A stretch of DNA of 64,000 nucleotides from Clostridium sartagoforme (lineage in GTDB: Bacteria; Bacillota; Clostridia; Clostridiales; Clostridiaceae), in contig NZ_SRYR01000005.1 in NCBI RefSeq assembly GCF_004794105.1, forward strand, positions 62,001 to 126,000, in the 5' to 3' direction. The notes beneath the pieces were generated by a model. That model searched no databases, had not been told where the DNA came from, and saw only the letters and a list, made by a program, of their open reading frames with translations. Position 1 is the first letter of the stretch. The number at the start of each line of letters is the position of its first letter. Positions 9,014 through 18,021 of this stretch are shown here, piece after piece. Position numbers and translations under genes: made by a program.

Positions 9014-9841
9014 ATGATATATGAAAAGATAAATATAAGTGAAGTAAATAGTAATTTAAAGGATAGTAAAGCTTTTATTAATGCATATATACCTGATAAT
9101 AGTGAAGAAATTGACATAAAGAAAAAAAGAAAAACTATTATTATATGTCCAGGTGGAGGATATTCTATGACTTCAGATAGAGAAGCTGAGCCTGTAGCCT
9201 TAAGATTTATTTCAGAAGGATTTAATGTTATTGTTTTGAGATATAGTGTTGCTCCAAATAAATTTCCAGATGCATTATTAGAGCTTGCAGCTACTATGAA
9301 TTATGTTCGAAAAATGAGTGAAATATGGAATGTGGACAAAGATAAAATTATAGTTAGTGGATTTTCAGCTGGAGGGCATTTAGCAGGAAGTCTAGGAGTT
9401 TTATGGGATAGAGAGTTTATTTCAGAAACATTAAAAGTAAATAAAATGGATATTAAACCAAATGCTATGATACTTTCTTATCCAGTTATAACTAGTGGGG
9501 AATTTTCTCATAGAGGTTCTTTTGACTGTTTATTAGGGGAGGATGCAAGTGAAGAGGAAAGAGAAAAGCTTTCTTTAGAAAAATTGGTATCTAAGGATAC
9601 TCCACAAACATTTTTATGGCATACTTTCGATGATGGAACAGTTCCTGTGCAAAATTCATTAAAATTTGCAACTTCTTTAAAGGAAAATGATGTGCCATTT
9701 GAGTTACATATATATCCAACTGGTGTACATGGACTAAGTCTTTGTGGAGAAACTTCTGCAAGAAAAGACAAGGTAAATCATATAAATCCACATGTAGGTA
9801 CTTGGTTTAAATTAGCAGTTCAATGGTTAGAAAATATTTAG
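9014..9841 (+). CDS. Alpha/beta-hydrolase, acetylesterase/BD-FAE type
   Basis: This is a 275-aa cytoplasmic serine hydrolase of the esterase/lipase group with xylan acetylesterase-like members. An oxyanion-hole motif is present near the N-terminus (IIICPGGGYSM). The nucleophile elbow is GFSAGGH with Ser118. Asp206/Asp207 in FDDGTVP and His239 in GVHGLS complete the triad. It probably removes acyl groups from sugars or small esters; there is no signal peptide, so the substrate must be imported. The start has GAGGAAGG eight bases before ATG 9014. It stands alone, followed by a repeat element and a terminator. Confidence 0.88.
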   Translation: MIYEKINISEVNSNLKDSKAFINAYIPDNSEEIDIKKKRKTIIICPGGGYSMTSDREAEPVALRFISEGFNVIVLRYSVAPNKFPDALLELAATMNYVRKMSEIWNVDKDKIIVSGFSAGGHLAGSLGVLWDREFISETLKVNKMDIKPNAMILSYPVITSGEFSHRGSFDCLLGEDASEEEREKLSLEKLVSKDTPQTFLWHTFDDGTVPVQNSLKFATSLKENDVPFELHIYPTGVHGLSLCGETSARKDKVNHINPHVGTWFKLAVQWLENI

Positions 9842-9872
9842 CTAAGTAAGGGGGTTGTCCAATTATCAGCTC

Positions 9873-9983
9873 AAATTAAGAATTAAAAATGAATAATTAT
9901 TGATGTAATTCTTACAGAATTACTAAAATTAATTGCTTTTCAAAACTCCTATGGGAGTTTTTTTATTATTCATTCTTAATTTA
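9873..9983. repeat. Dispersed hairpin repeat, copy 2, with terminal inverted repeats
   Basis: The 5' end AAATTAAGAAT...ATGAATAAT is an inverted match to the 3' end ATTATTCATTCTTAATTT at 9965-9982. The core GATGTAATTCTTACAGAATT, then ACTAAAATTAA, is shared with the copy at 5524-5612. The element includes the terminator of the upstream hydrolase. It looks like a miniature inverted-repeat element about 110 bases long. Confidence 0.55.
9942..9965 (+). terminator. Rho-independent terminator after the alpha/beta-hydrolase
   Basis: An AAAACTCC stem arm, a TAT-G loop region and GGAGTTTT are followed by T residues. It lies inside repeat copy 2. Confidence 0.8.
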
Positions 9984-10016
9984 CATTGTGCGACATCATC
10001 TTTAAAATAAAGCAAA

Positions 10017-10044
10017 CACTAAAAATGTAGATTATTTATTGAAA
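10017..10044. repeat. 3'-end fragment of the ~200-bp intergenic repeat family
   Basis: ACTAAAAATGTAGATTATTT and ATTGAAA match the 3' end of the longer repeats at 16385-16500, 49060-49250 and 61680-61890. Only this end is present here. Confidence 0.5.
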
Positions 10045-10106
10045 CTTATATATTAATTTTTATTATTTATAGTAATAGGATTTACTATATATTAATAACA
10101 AAAAAG

Positions 10107-10177
10107 TTAGGAACCTAATTATTTTTATTGACATAGGATTGGTATAAAGAATATAATTAATTTAATTAGGTACCTAA
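10107..10177 (+). promoter_or_regulatory. MarR-gene promoter flanked by two palindromic operators
   Basis: TTAGGAACCTAA (10107-10118) and TTAGGTACCTAA (10166-10177) are near-identical 12-bp palindromes. Between them are TTGACA (10128-10133) and TATAAT (10152-10157), an 18-bp-spaced sigma-A promoter. One operator lies upstream of the -35 and the other just downstream of the -10, the usual arrangement for a MarR autorepressor. Confidence 0.75.
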
Positions 10178-10208
10178 ATAATTATAAAATTATAAGGAGG
10201 ATGTTTAT

Positions 10209-10775
10209 ATGACAGAAAAAATTTCAAATGAATTATATGATGCAGTGCAAAAACTAAATAGACATATGCATAGAAATAGACATAGAGCAGTAAAGACAAA
10301 TGAAGGAATCCATAGAGGAAGAATAAGACTACTACATTTTATTTCTAAGAATGATGGAATCATTCAACGTGATTTAGCGGAAATGTTAGATATGAGACCA
10401 TCATCTTTAACAGAAATGATAACTAATTTAGAAAAGAGTTCATTAGTTAAACGTGAAAAGGATGAAAATGATGGTAGGGTAATGCATGTATTTTTAACTG
10501 ATGAAGGTAAAAAAATTATTGATGATTTTACTAAGGTAAAGGATGAATTACCTGATACTGTTTTTAATTGCTTAACAGTAGAGGAAAAAGAAAAAATGCT
10601 AGAGATAGTTAATAAGGTTAACTCAAATCTTGAAACTATTGATAGTACTGAAGAGGGATTGAAAGATAATACAAAGTTAGAATGTTCTCAGAAGGGGCGT
10701 GGAGGACATCATAGGAAACATGGAAGACCTGATAAATTTAATCATCATAGAGAAAATAAGAGGATTTGGATTTAA
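10209..10775 (+). CDS. MarR-family transcriptional regulator, histidine-rich
   Basis: This 188-aa winged-helix regulator has the recognition region IIQRDLAEMLDMRPSSLTEM followed by the wing KREKDENDGRVMHVFLTDEG. It most likely represses itself and the ABC exporter downstream through the paired palindromes at its promoter. Two His/Arg-rich patches stand out: RHMHRNRHR near residue 20, and a C-terminal tail containing GGHHRKHGR and FNHHRENKR. These could bind a metal or heme-like ligand, or nucleic acid, but that is inference. The start has AAGGAGG eight bases upstream. The exporter starts 77 bases after its stop. Confidence 0.9.
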   Translation: MTEKISNELYDAVQKLNRHMHRNRHRAVKTNEGIHRGRIRLLHFISKNDGIIQRDLAEMLDMRPSSLTEMITNLEKSSLVKREKDENDGRVMHVFLTDEGKKIIDDFTKVKDELPDTVFNCLTVEEKEKMLEIVNKVNSNLETIDSTEEGLKDNTKLECSQKGRGGHHRKHGRPDKFNHHRENKRIWI

Positions 10776-10852
10776 CTAGAGGATACATTTACAGTATGGA
10801 TTAAGGTGTGGAGCTTTTAAATGTAAAACTGTATGTAAATGGAGGAATAATT

Positions 10853-12661
10853 ATGGCAGGAGGATTTGGAGGCAAAATGAGGTTTGCCAAAGAGGAGGAT
10901 AAGGAAATAAAAATATCTAAAGATATATTACTTAGGATATTTAAATACTTTAAGCCTTTTTGGAAGCAGATGATTTTAGCTATTATTTTACTACTTATTG
11001 TATCAATATTAGGACTAGTGCCTCCTATAATGACTAAAAATATTATTGATAAGGCTTTACCAGAGAAAAGTATGTATCTACTTATTATGTTTATACTTGC
11101 ATGTATTGGAGCTACAGTTCTTAAGGAATTAGTCTCTGTTGGACAAAATTATATTAATACATGGATATCTAAACATATTATTTATAATATGAAAAATGAA
11201 ATGTATATGCATCTGCAGCATATGTCTATGAATTTCTTTTCACTATCGAAGCCAGGTGAAATTACTACCAGAATGACAAGTGATATTGAAGGTATTCAAG
11301 ATATTTTTAAAACGACAATTGTAAATGCCTTAGGGAGTATATTAACCCTTGCAACAACTATGGTGGCATTATTTGCAATGAATTGGAAGATGGCATTGAT
11401 AAGTTTTATAATATTACCAGTGTTTATATTACCAACAAGAAAGGTTGGGAAATATAGATGGAAGATAGCCATGGATAGTCAAGAAAGGTTAAGCGAATTA
11501 AATCAATTAATTCAAGAAACCTTAAGTATTAGTGGAGCAACATTAATGAAGATCTTCACTAAAGAAAAGGATTCTTATAACCAATTTGAAAGTACTAATA
11601 AAAAGGTTATTAACCTGCAGATAAAAGAAACACTAGCAGGAAGATGGTTCTTTATGACTATGAGTATTTTCACTACTTTAGGACCTATGCTTATATATTT
11701 ATATGGCGGATATTTATTTATGATAGATAAGATGTCTATTGGAGAAATAGTTGCTTTTGTTGCTTTATTAGATAGGTTATATAGGCCAGTAACTCAGCTT
11801 TCCAATATTCATATTGACGTTACTAGATCTCTAGCATTATTCCAAAGGATATTTGATTACTTTGATATAGAAGAAGAAAGTAGAGATAAAGATAATGCAA
11901 TTAATTTAGAAAAAGTAAATGGAAATATTGAATTTAAAGATGTTTCTTTTGCATATAAAAAGGATCTTCAAGTACTACATGACATTAATTTTTCTATTAA
12001 TTCTGGAACAATGACTGCTTTAGTAGGAGCTAGTGGAGTAGGGAAGACTACAGTAACTAATCTTATACCAAGACTTTATGAAGTTTCAGAAGGAAGTATA
12101 AAAATAGATGGACATGATACAAGAGATGTAACCCTTCAATCCCTCCGTAGACAAATAGGGATAGTTATGCAAGAACCATATTTATTTAATGATACTATTG
12201 AAGCTAACTTAAGATATGGAAGTGAAGATGCTACTAATGAAGAGTTAATCGAAGCATGTAAAGCTGCATATATCCATGATTTTATTATGTCTTTACCGGA
12301 TAATTATAAAACAGTAGTAGGGAATAGAGGTATTAAACTATCAGGCGGAGAAAAGCAGCGTATATCAATTGCAAGAGTAATATTAAAGAATCCTAAGATA
12401 TTAATTCTTGATGAAGCTACATCTGCCTTAGATTCTGTTTCTGAAATGTATATACAAAAAGCGTTAGTTCCATTACTAAAAGGTAGGACAAGTATAGTTA
12501 TTGCCCATAGATTATCTACAATTTTATCAGCAGATAATATATTAGTTTTTGAAGATGGAAAAATAGTTCAATCAGGAAAGCATAATGAATTGTTAAATGA
12601 AGGTGGATTATATAAGAAGCTATATGATACACAGTTTAAAAAAGAAAATGCTTTTATATAA
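10853..12661 (+). CDS. ABC exporter, fused permease and ATPase (MsbA/LmrA-like)
   Basis: This 602-aa half-transporter has six N-terminal membrane helices (ABC_membrane, ~40-330) and a C-terminal ATPase. Visible motifs are Walker A GASGVGKTT, Q-loop MQEPYLFND, signature LSGGEKQ, Walker B ILILDEATSALD and the switch His in IAHRLS. It likely works as a homodimer exporting a drug or lipid. The N-terminus starts MAGGFGGKMRF. ATG 10853 has GGAGGAATAATT before it, so the in-frame codon at 10808 is rejected. It sits directly behind a MarR regulator, a common drug-responsive repressor-pump operon. The substrate is not readable. Confidence 0.92.
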   Translation: MAGGFGGKMRFAKEEDKEIKISKDILLRIFKYFKPFWKQMILAIILLLIVSILGLVPPIMTKNIIDKALPEKSMYLLIMFILACIGATVLKELVSVGQNYINTWISKHIIYNMKNEMYMHLQHMSMNFFSLSKPGEITTRMTSDIEGIQDIFKTTIVNALGSILTLATTMVALFAMNWKMALISFIILPVFILPTRKVGKYRWKIAMDSQERLSELNQLIQETLSISGATLMKIFTKEKDSYNQFESTNKKVINLQIKETLAGRWFFMTMSIFTTLGPMLIYLYGGYLFMIDKMSIGEIVAFVALLDRLYRPVTQLSNIHIDVTRSLALFQRIFDYFDIEEESRDKDNAINLEKVNGNIEFKDVSFAYKKDLQVLHDINFSINSGTMTALVGASGVGKTTVTNLIPRLYEVSEGSIKIDGHDTRDVTLQSLRRQIGIVMQEPYLFNDTIEANLRYGSEDATNEELIEACKAAYIHDFIMSLPDNYKTVVGNRGIKLSGGEKQRISIARVILKNPKILILDEATSALDSVSEMYIQKALVPLLKGRTSIVIAHRLSTILSADNILVFEDGKIVQSGKHNELLNEGGLYKKLYDTQFKKENAFI

Positions 12662-12700
12662 TGAAGGAAAGAATATAAATAATAAACAAAGAGTTATAAA

Positions 12701-12735
12701 AGGTTTCATGGAAATTATACATGGAGCTTTTTTTA
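12701..12735 (+). terminator. Terminator after the ABC exporter
   Basis: The AGGTTTCATG arm pairs with CATGGAGCTT, followed by T residues. Confidence 0.75.
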
Positions 12736-13066
12736 TTAAAATGAGTCGTATTTAAGGCGCTATATTTAAGATTAATATAGAGATTTTAGTATAAGAAGAT
12801 ACCCTTAGTTATAATTATTAAAGGGGATATTAAACAAGTGAGAAATGTAGGGACTGTAGTTTTTATGTGAAAATAGGCTTGTCATACAATATATGAAAAT
12901 ATGTTTAATCATATTAAATATACTTTAAAAATATTCTCATATAAATGTTTTAAAATGCTAAATTATAGAAAAAGGAGACAAAATTTTCTTGCCTATGATA
13001 TAATAAGAAAATGTAAAGATGAAAATAATTATATGGGAACTTTAATTGGACACAGGGGGTAAAATA
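12736..13066. other. Intergenic region, nothing recognised
   Basis: About 330 AT-rich bases upstream of the c-di-GMP gene. I looked for a c-di-GMP riboswitch and saw none. An AGGGGG ribosome site lies at the 3' end. Confidence 0.4.
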
Positions 13067-15316
13067 ATGAAGCGGAAAAGAAACTATACCTTAAAAGTAG
13101 TTGCTGCTTTTTTTGTTACTATAGTATTTGCGTTGATTTGTTCGTTTACATATTTAGATTATATGAGAAATATATTAAATAATGATACAAAAGAAAGATT
13201 GCTTGAAGTAGCAGATCGAACTACGGATACAATGAAGATAAAGCTTCAGTCTGGTATTACTGAACTTAAAAATTTAAGTACAGCTATTTCTTTAAAAAGT
13301 GGATATAACACAGAGGAAATGAAAGATGTATTATATAATTATGTTAAAGAATCGAGTTTTCAAAGAATCGAATTAATTGATCCTAATGGAGATGGGTACT
13401 CAAATGACTTCAAAGACATTAACTTTTCAGATAGAGAATACTTTCAAAAAGCAATGAATGGAGAAGTAAATATTTCTAATTTTATGCAAGAGAAGGTTAG
13501 TGCGGAAATAGGTAGCACATTTGCAGTACCAATATTTAATGAAAATAATGAGGTAATAGGTGTATTAGCTGCCTCAAAAGAAGTTTCTGAATTTAAGAAA
13601 TTATTAGATGTAAATATTTTAGGGGGAGAAGGATATTTAGCATTAGTAGATTCTAGTGGTGCCATTATTACAAGCCAGAATCATAAAAACTATGATAGTG
13701 GTATTACGGATTTAAGAGAAGTTAAGTTTGAAAATAATAATACCTTTGTTGATTGTTCAAGGAAGTTTGAAAAAGGCGTTCTAAAGACTCAATCAAGTAG
13801 TAATGATAGTAAGTATATAGCCTATGCTCCAATAGGTATAAATAATTGGTATATCATATCTATTGTTCCCGCAAGTATCATAGAGAAAAATATAACTAGT
13901 TTGAATAACATATCTTCTTTAATGTGGATTAGCATGTCAATATTACTTTTGATTATAGTAACATATATTATTTATTCCAAAAGAAAAGCTGATAACAAGT
14001 TAGAAAAAATAGCATTTGTTGATTCAGTTACGAATGATCCCAATTATAATTCATTTTTTTATGATTTTAATAAAAGAATGAGTAAAGAATATAAAAATAG
14101 TTATGCACTAGTAACATTAGATATAGATAAGTTTAAAGTAGTTAATGATGTCTTTGGATATGAAAATGGAGATGATATTTTAAGACATATGGCCTTTGTT
14201 ATCTGTGAAAATTTAACGCAAAATGAAATATATGCAAGACATAGTGCTGATAATTTTTTAATTCTTCTAGAATATATAGATGAAGATAGCATGTTGAACC
14301 GGATGGACAGTATGACAATAGAGATATTGAATAATTTAGATAAAGTAATTAAAAATATGAGTGGAAGAATTTATTCTTATAAGTTTATTTTAAATTACGG
14401 TATATGCATAATAGATGATAAAAAGGATCCTTTAGATTTAATAGTAGATAGAGCAAACCTTGCTAAGAAAAGAGTTAAGGGTAGCCACAAAACTACAGGG
14501 GCTATTTACACTAAGGATTTAAGAGAAAAAATGCTAATGGAAAAAGAACTTGAAAACTATATGGATAAAGCATTGAGAGAAAAGCAATTTAAAGTATATT
14601 TTCAACCAGAAGTGTCTTTTAAAACAGGGAAAATTATAGGTGCAGAAGCACTAGTTAGATGGTATCATCCTGAAAAAGGTATAATTTATCCGGATAAGTT
14701 TATTCCATTATTTGAAAAAAATCAATTTATAAAGAAATTAGATTACTATATGTTTAATGAGGTAGCATTTTATATTCAAAAATGGGAATCAGAAGGTATA
14801 GTGCTTCCAAAAACATTATCTATTAACTTGTCTAGAGTACATTTATCTGATTTAGATTTAGTAGATGAATTATTAAAGATAGTTAAAGATCACAATGTAG
14901 AGCCAAGTAAAATAGGAATTGAGCTTACTGAAAGTGCATTTTTTGAAGATACTGATTTAATTATAAATGTAATGGAAAGGTTAAAAAATGCAGGCTTTAA
15001 AATTTATATTGATGACTTTGGTTCAGGTTACTCATCATTAAATACATTAAAAGATCTGAAAGTAGACTACTTAAAGTTTGATAGAGGATTCTTAACTAAT
15101 TTAGAAGATAATAAAAAAGGGCAAGCTATATTGCATAATTTAGTTAATATGGCTAGGGATATTAGTATATGCACAGTGGCTGAAGGTGTAGAGACTGTAG
15201 CACAAGCAAACTTTTTAAGTGAAAAGGGATTTGATATTGCACAAGGATACTATTATTATAAACCTATGACAGCAAAAGAGTTAAGGGATAAATTAATTAA
15301 TGATGAGAATATTTGA
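13067..15316 (+). CDS. Membrane c-di-GMP phosphodiesterase: Cache sensor, degenerate GGDEF, intact EAL
   Basis: A 749-aa signalling protein. A first membrane helix (~10-30), an extracellular dCache-type sensor (~35-270) and a second helix (~285-305) precede a GGDEF domain and an EAL domain. The GGDEF active loop reads ARHSADNFLILL, so the catalytic GG[DE]EF is lost. The EAL domain keeps EALVRW, ELTES, IDDFGSGYSSL, KFDRGF, VAEGVET and the final GYYYYKP, all metal and catalytic positions. Prediction: it hydrolyses c-di-GMP in response to an outside ligand, with the dead GGDEF as a possible GTP-sensing module. ATG 13067 has AGGGGG before it. The gene is monocistronic or leads into the HAD gene 80 bases on. 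Confidence 0.9.
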   Translation: MKRKRNYTLKVVAAFFVTIVFALICSFTYLDYMRNILNNDTKERLLEVADRTTDTMKIKLQSGITELKNLSTAISLKSGYNTEEMKDVLYNYVKESSFQRIELIDPNGDGYSNDFKDINFSDREYFQKAMNGEVNISNFMQEKVSAEIGSTFAVPIFNENNEVIGVLAASKEVSEFKKLLDVNILGGEGYLALVDSSGAIITSQNHKNYDSGITDLREVKFENNNTFVDCSRKFEKGVLKTQSSSNDSKYIAYAPIGINNWYIISIVPASIIEKNITSLNNISSLMWISMSILLLIIVTYIIYSKRKADNKLEKIAFVDSVTNDPNYNSFFYDFNKRMSKEYKNSYALVTLDIDKFKVVNDVFGYENGDDILRHMAFVICENLTQNEIYARHSADNFLILLEYIDEDSMLNRMDSMTIEILNNLDKVIKNMSGRIYSYKFILNYGICIIDDKKDPLDLIVDRANLAKKRVKGSHKTTGAIYTKDLREKMLMEKELENYMDKALREKQFKVYFQPEVSFKTGKIIGAEALVRWYHPEKGIIYPDKFIPLFEKNQFIKKLDYYMFNEVAFYIQKWESEGIVLPKTLSINLSRVHLSDLDLVDELLKIVKDHNVEPSKIGIELTESAFFEDTDLIINVMERLKNAGFKIYIDDFGSGYSSLNTLKDLKVDYLKFDRGFLTNLEDNKKGQAILHNLVNMARDISICTVAEGVETVAQANFLSEKGFDIAQGYYYYKPMTAKELRDKLINDENI

Positions 15317-15398
15317 GAAGCATTAATTAGGTATGATAATATATAGTAAGGGAAAATATAGACTATAAGATAAAAGAGATATGGAGGAGAAAGTAGTT

Positions 15399-16295
15399 AT
15401 GATAAAATTTATAGCATCAGATATGGATGGAACATTGCTAAATAGTGACCATGACATAGATAAAGAAACAATTGAAGCAATCAGAAGAGCTGAAGAAGCA
15501 GGAATGACTTTTGCTATTTCTACAGGTAGAGAATACGAAAGTGTAAAGGGACTTTTAGAAAAACATAATTTAAAAGTACAGTGTGTTCTTTCAAATGGAG
15601 CAGAATATAGAGATGAAGATGGAAATATCTTAGAAGTTATTAATATAAAGGAAGAAAGTGCTAAAAAAATAATAGAGCTATTAGATAAGCATCACCTTTC
15701 AGCTAGAATTTTCACTGATAAGGGAATATTTACAACTTCTACAGAAGAAGAAGCTTTAAAAGAAATTATATTTAGAACTATGACCTTTAATCCAGGGATA
15801 TCAGAAGATGAAGCTAGAGAAGTTGCAGAAAACTTAGGTTTTTTCACTTGTCTTCAATATATAGATGATGTAGATGAATTTTTTAAAGGTGGAGTAGAGG
15901 TAAGAAAATTTGTTGCCTTCCATAATGATATTGAACTTATAGATAAAATGAAGAAGGTATTAAGTGAGATAGATGGATTAGCTATTTCCTCTTCCTTTAG
16001 AGATAATATTGAGATTACAGATATTAATGCGCAAAAAGGAATTATCTTAGAGAGAATAACAGCTAAAAAAGGTCTTGCTAATAATGAAGTTATGATTCTT
16101 GGAGATAGCTTTAATGACTACTCTATGTTTGAAATTTTTGAAGAGAGTGTAGCTATGAAAAATGCAATTGATGAAGTTAAAGCCATTGCAAAATATATAA
16201 CTGCAAGTAACAATGATTTAGGTGTGGCAAAGGCTATTAATTATGCTGTTGATAATAATTTAGATGTTATATTAAAATCCGATAAGAATAATTAA
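15399..16295 (+). CDS. Cof-type HAD phosphatase
   Basis: A ~298-aa HAD superfamily IIB sugar-phosphate/FMN phosphatase. Motif I is DMDGTLL near residue 9, motif II is AISTGRE, and motifs III/IV are the C-terminal lysine region and GDSFNDYSMFE. The Cof-type cap lies between motifs II and III. It would dephosphorylate a small phosphometabolite in the cytoplasm. ATG 15399 is chosen: the GGAGGAG at 15383-15389 is the ribosome site, and the upstream in-frame ATG 15381 would place that site inside the gene. The gap to the c-di-GMP gene is small, so the two may share a transcript. Confidence 0.88.
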   Translation: MIKFIASDMDGTLLNSDHDIDKETIEAIRRAEEAGMTFAISTGREYESVKGLLEKHNLKVQCVLSNGAEYRDEDGNILEVINIKEESAKKIIELLDKHHLSARIFTDKGIFTTSTEEEALKEIIFRTMTFNPGISEDEAREVAENLGFFTCLQYIDDVDEFFKGGVEVRKFVAFHNDIELIDKMKKVLSEIDGLAISSSFRDNIEITDINAQKGIILERITAKKGLANNEVMILGDSFNDYSMFEIFEESVAMKNAIDEVKAIAKYITASNNDLGVAKAINYAVDNNLDVILKSDKNN

Positions 16296-16315
16296 TTAAT
16301 TAATAAATCTATTAA

Positions 16316-16368
16316 GTGGTGTAAAGTAAGTAATGCTTGCTTGCATCACTTTAGTTACTTTAAAATGA
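16316..16368 (+). terminator. Hairpin after the Cof-type phosphatase
   Basis: TAAAGTAA...TTACTTTA forms an outer stem, with an inner AAGTAATGC/GCATCACTT pairing as an alternative. The T run is weak, so termination is only probable. Confidence 0.5.
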
Positions 16369-16384
16369 TTTTAATAAATTATAA

Positions 16385-16500
16385 AGTGTAATTAATATAT
16401 CTAAGTTGTAATAAATTTTCTATATTTTTTTAAGTTAGTTAATATTTAAAATAACATAATTACTAAATATGTAGATTATTTATTGAACTATATCTTAAGA
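16385..16500. repeat. ~200-bp intergenic repeat, internally deleted copy
   Basis: It begins CTAAGTTGTAATAAATTTTC and passes through TAAGTTAGTTAATATTTAAA. It ends ATGTAGATTATTTATTGAAC. Both ends match the copies at 49060 and 61680, but the central ~80 bases are missing. Confidence 0.65.
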
Positions 16501-16534
16501 TAGTCTTATTAATATTAATTTGTAGGAGGTTATT

Positions 16535-17083
16535 ATGGGAAAATTTGCAGAGTTTTTTGATTCGATAGATAAGTTATTCAGTGAAGAAAAGGAACAAAAA
16601 TTGAAAGCTAAACTAGCTAAGAAGATAAAAGATACTATTTTTACTGATGATATATTAGAAAAATTAAATGAACATGATTTTACTGGATTAGCAGATGAAG
16701 AAGAAGAGGTGGTTATGTTATTCTCTTCTATCTTTCCAGTAATACTGGAAGATAAAGATATAGTTTTTAGATTGTATAAACATAAAATAGAAGTTGATTT
16801 TTCTTCTGAAATGAAAGATAGATATATTTATATATTATCTGATGGAAGATATACTTCGGGAATGTTTAAATGCTTCAACATTAGCGATGAAGAATATGTT
16901 ATAGGAATGAAAATTATAATAGATGCTATCCCTAAATTAAAGAAATCCTTATTAGAGACATTATCGAACTATGATAAAATAGTAAGTTCTAATAATAATT
17001 CAGAAAACTATAAGGAAAAGATAGAAATATCAGAAAAAAATTATATTGAATTAATAGAATATATAGAGAAAAACAACAAGTAG
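16535..17083 (+). CDS. Conserved hypothetical protein, 182 aa
   Basis: I do not recognise this family. The protein is soluble, with no signal peptide or membrane helix. It is Lys/Glu-rich with predicted helices at the N-terminus (FAEFFDSIDKLFSEEKEQKLK). A middle part alternates hydrophobic strands (YIYILSDGRYTSGMFKCF), and the C-terminal helical stretch is polar. A TAGGAGG ribosome site sits seven bases before ATG 16535. It is not clearly in an operon: upstream is a repeat element, and a HAD gene starts 68 bases downstream on the same strand. Confidence 0.7.
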   Translation: MGKFAEFFDSIDKLFSEEKEQKLKAKLAKKIKDTIFTDDILEKLNEHDFTGLADEEEEVVMLFSSIFPVILEDKDIVFRLYKHKIEVDFSSEMKDRYIYILSDGRYTSGMFKCFNISDEEYVIGMKIIIDAIPKLKKSLLETLSNYDKIVSSNNNSENYKEKIEISEKNYIELIEYIEKNNK

Positions 17084-17151
17084 GAAGTAATTTATAATAT
17101 TTATACGCAGAAATAGTTAAAGAAATAGATGGAGGATTGACCCTAGTTTAT

Positions 17152-17799
17152 ATGAAGAAAGTAGAATCAGTTATATTTGATATGGATGGAGTGCTTTTTG
17201 ATACTGAAAGCATATATTTAAAGGTTTGGAAAAACGTATTTAAAAAGTATGGTTATAAAATGACTAAGGATATATATAGTCAAGTTATTGCCACTGGAAG
17301 AGAAAATGTGAAAAAAGTATTTCTAAGAGAGTTTGGAGAAGAACTTCCAATTGAGAAGATGTATGTAGAAAAAGATCTTGCCTTAAAAGAGGAGATAGAA
17401 AAGTGTATATATATTAAAGAGGGAGCTGTTGAAATTTTAACTCACTTAAAAAGTAAGAATTATAAAGTTGCCTTAGCTACATCTTCAGATAGAGAACGAA
17501 TGAATAAGCAATTAGAAAAAGCAAATATAAGGAAATATTTTGATGAGATAGTTTGTAAGGATGAAGTGGAAAAGACAAAGCCTAATCCTGAAATATATTT
17601 AAAAGTTGCTAATAAGCTTAATGTAAACCCTAAAAATTGCTTAGTTATTGAAGATTCCTTAGCTGGTGTAAAGGCAGCATACAAAGCAAATATGAAGGTG
17701 TTACATGTAGAAGACTTGAAGAAAGCAGATAATGAAATAAAAAAATACTGCTATAAGAGTTTTAATAATTTATTAGATATAAAAGAAGAAATATTTTAA
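17152..17799 (+). CDS. HAD hydrolase, beta-phosphoglucomutase/phosphatase-like
   Basis: A ~215-aa HAD subfamily IA protein. Motif I is IFDMDGVLFDTE, motif II VALATSSDRERM, and motif IV is VIEDSLAGVKAAYKANM, as in PgmB/YcjU-type enzymes. It probably acts on a hexose or small phosphate ester. The start is ambiguous. ATG 17152 fits the family alignment, but GGAGG (17131-17135) is 16 bases away; TTG 17137 is only one base from it. I prefer ATG. It follows the hypothetical gene by under 70 bases and may be co-transcribed. Confidence 0.85.
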   Translation: MKKVESVIFDMDGVLFDTESIYLKVWKNVFKKYGYKMTKDIYSQVIATGRENVKKVFLREFGEELPIEKMYVEKDLALKEEIEKCIYIKEGAVEILTHLKSKNYKVALATSSDRERMNKQLEKANIRKYFDEIVCKDEVEKTKPNPEIYLKVANKLNVNPKNCLVIEDSLAGVKAAYKANMKVLHVEDLKKADNEIKKYCYKSFNNLLDIKEEIF

Positions 17800-18021
17800 T
17801 AAAAGAGGCGATACTTAAATTAAAAAATGTAATGTAGAAATATCTAATTCATTAAACTTAAAAGTTTTTGTAGCAAAAAAAGCTAAAGAAAGGATTAAAA
17901 AGTACTTAAACACATAAAAGATTATAGAGTATTTGTATAATAATCAGTGTTTTTAATAGTAATTAATAGTAATTATTAGTATAATTATTTAAGAGAATAA
18001 TTATATAAGTAGAGGTGGATT

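Noticed and set aside
17820-17918. Short coding-like stretch after the HAD gene (NSLNLKVFVAKKAKERIKKY)
   Set aside because: No start codon or ribosome site in frame, under 30 codons and Lys-rich as expected for AT-rich DNA; too weak to list.
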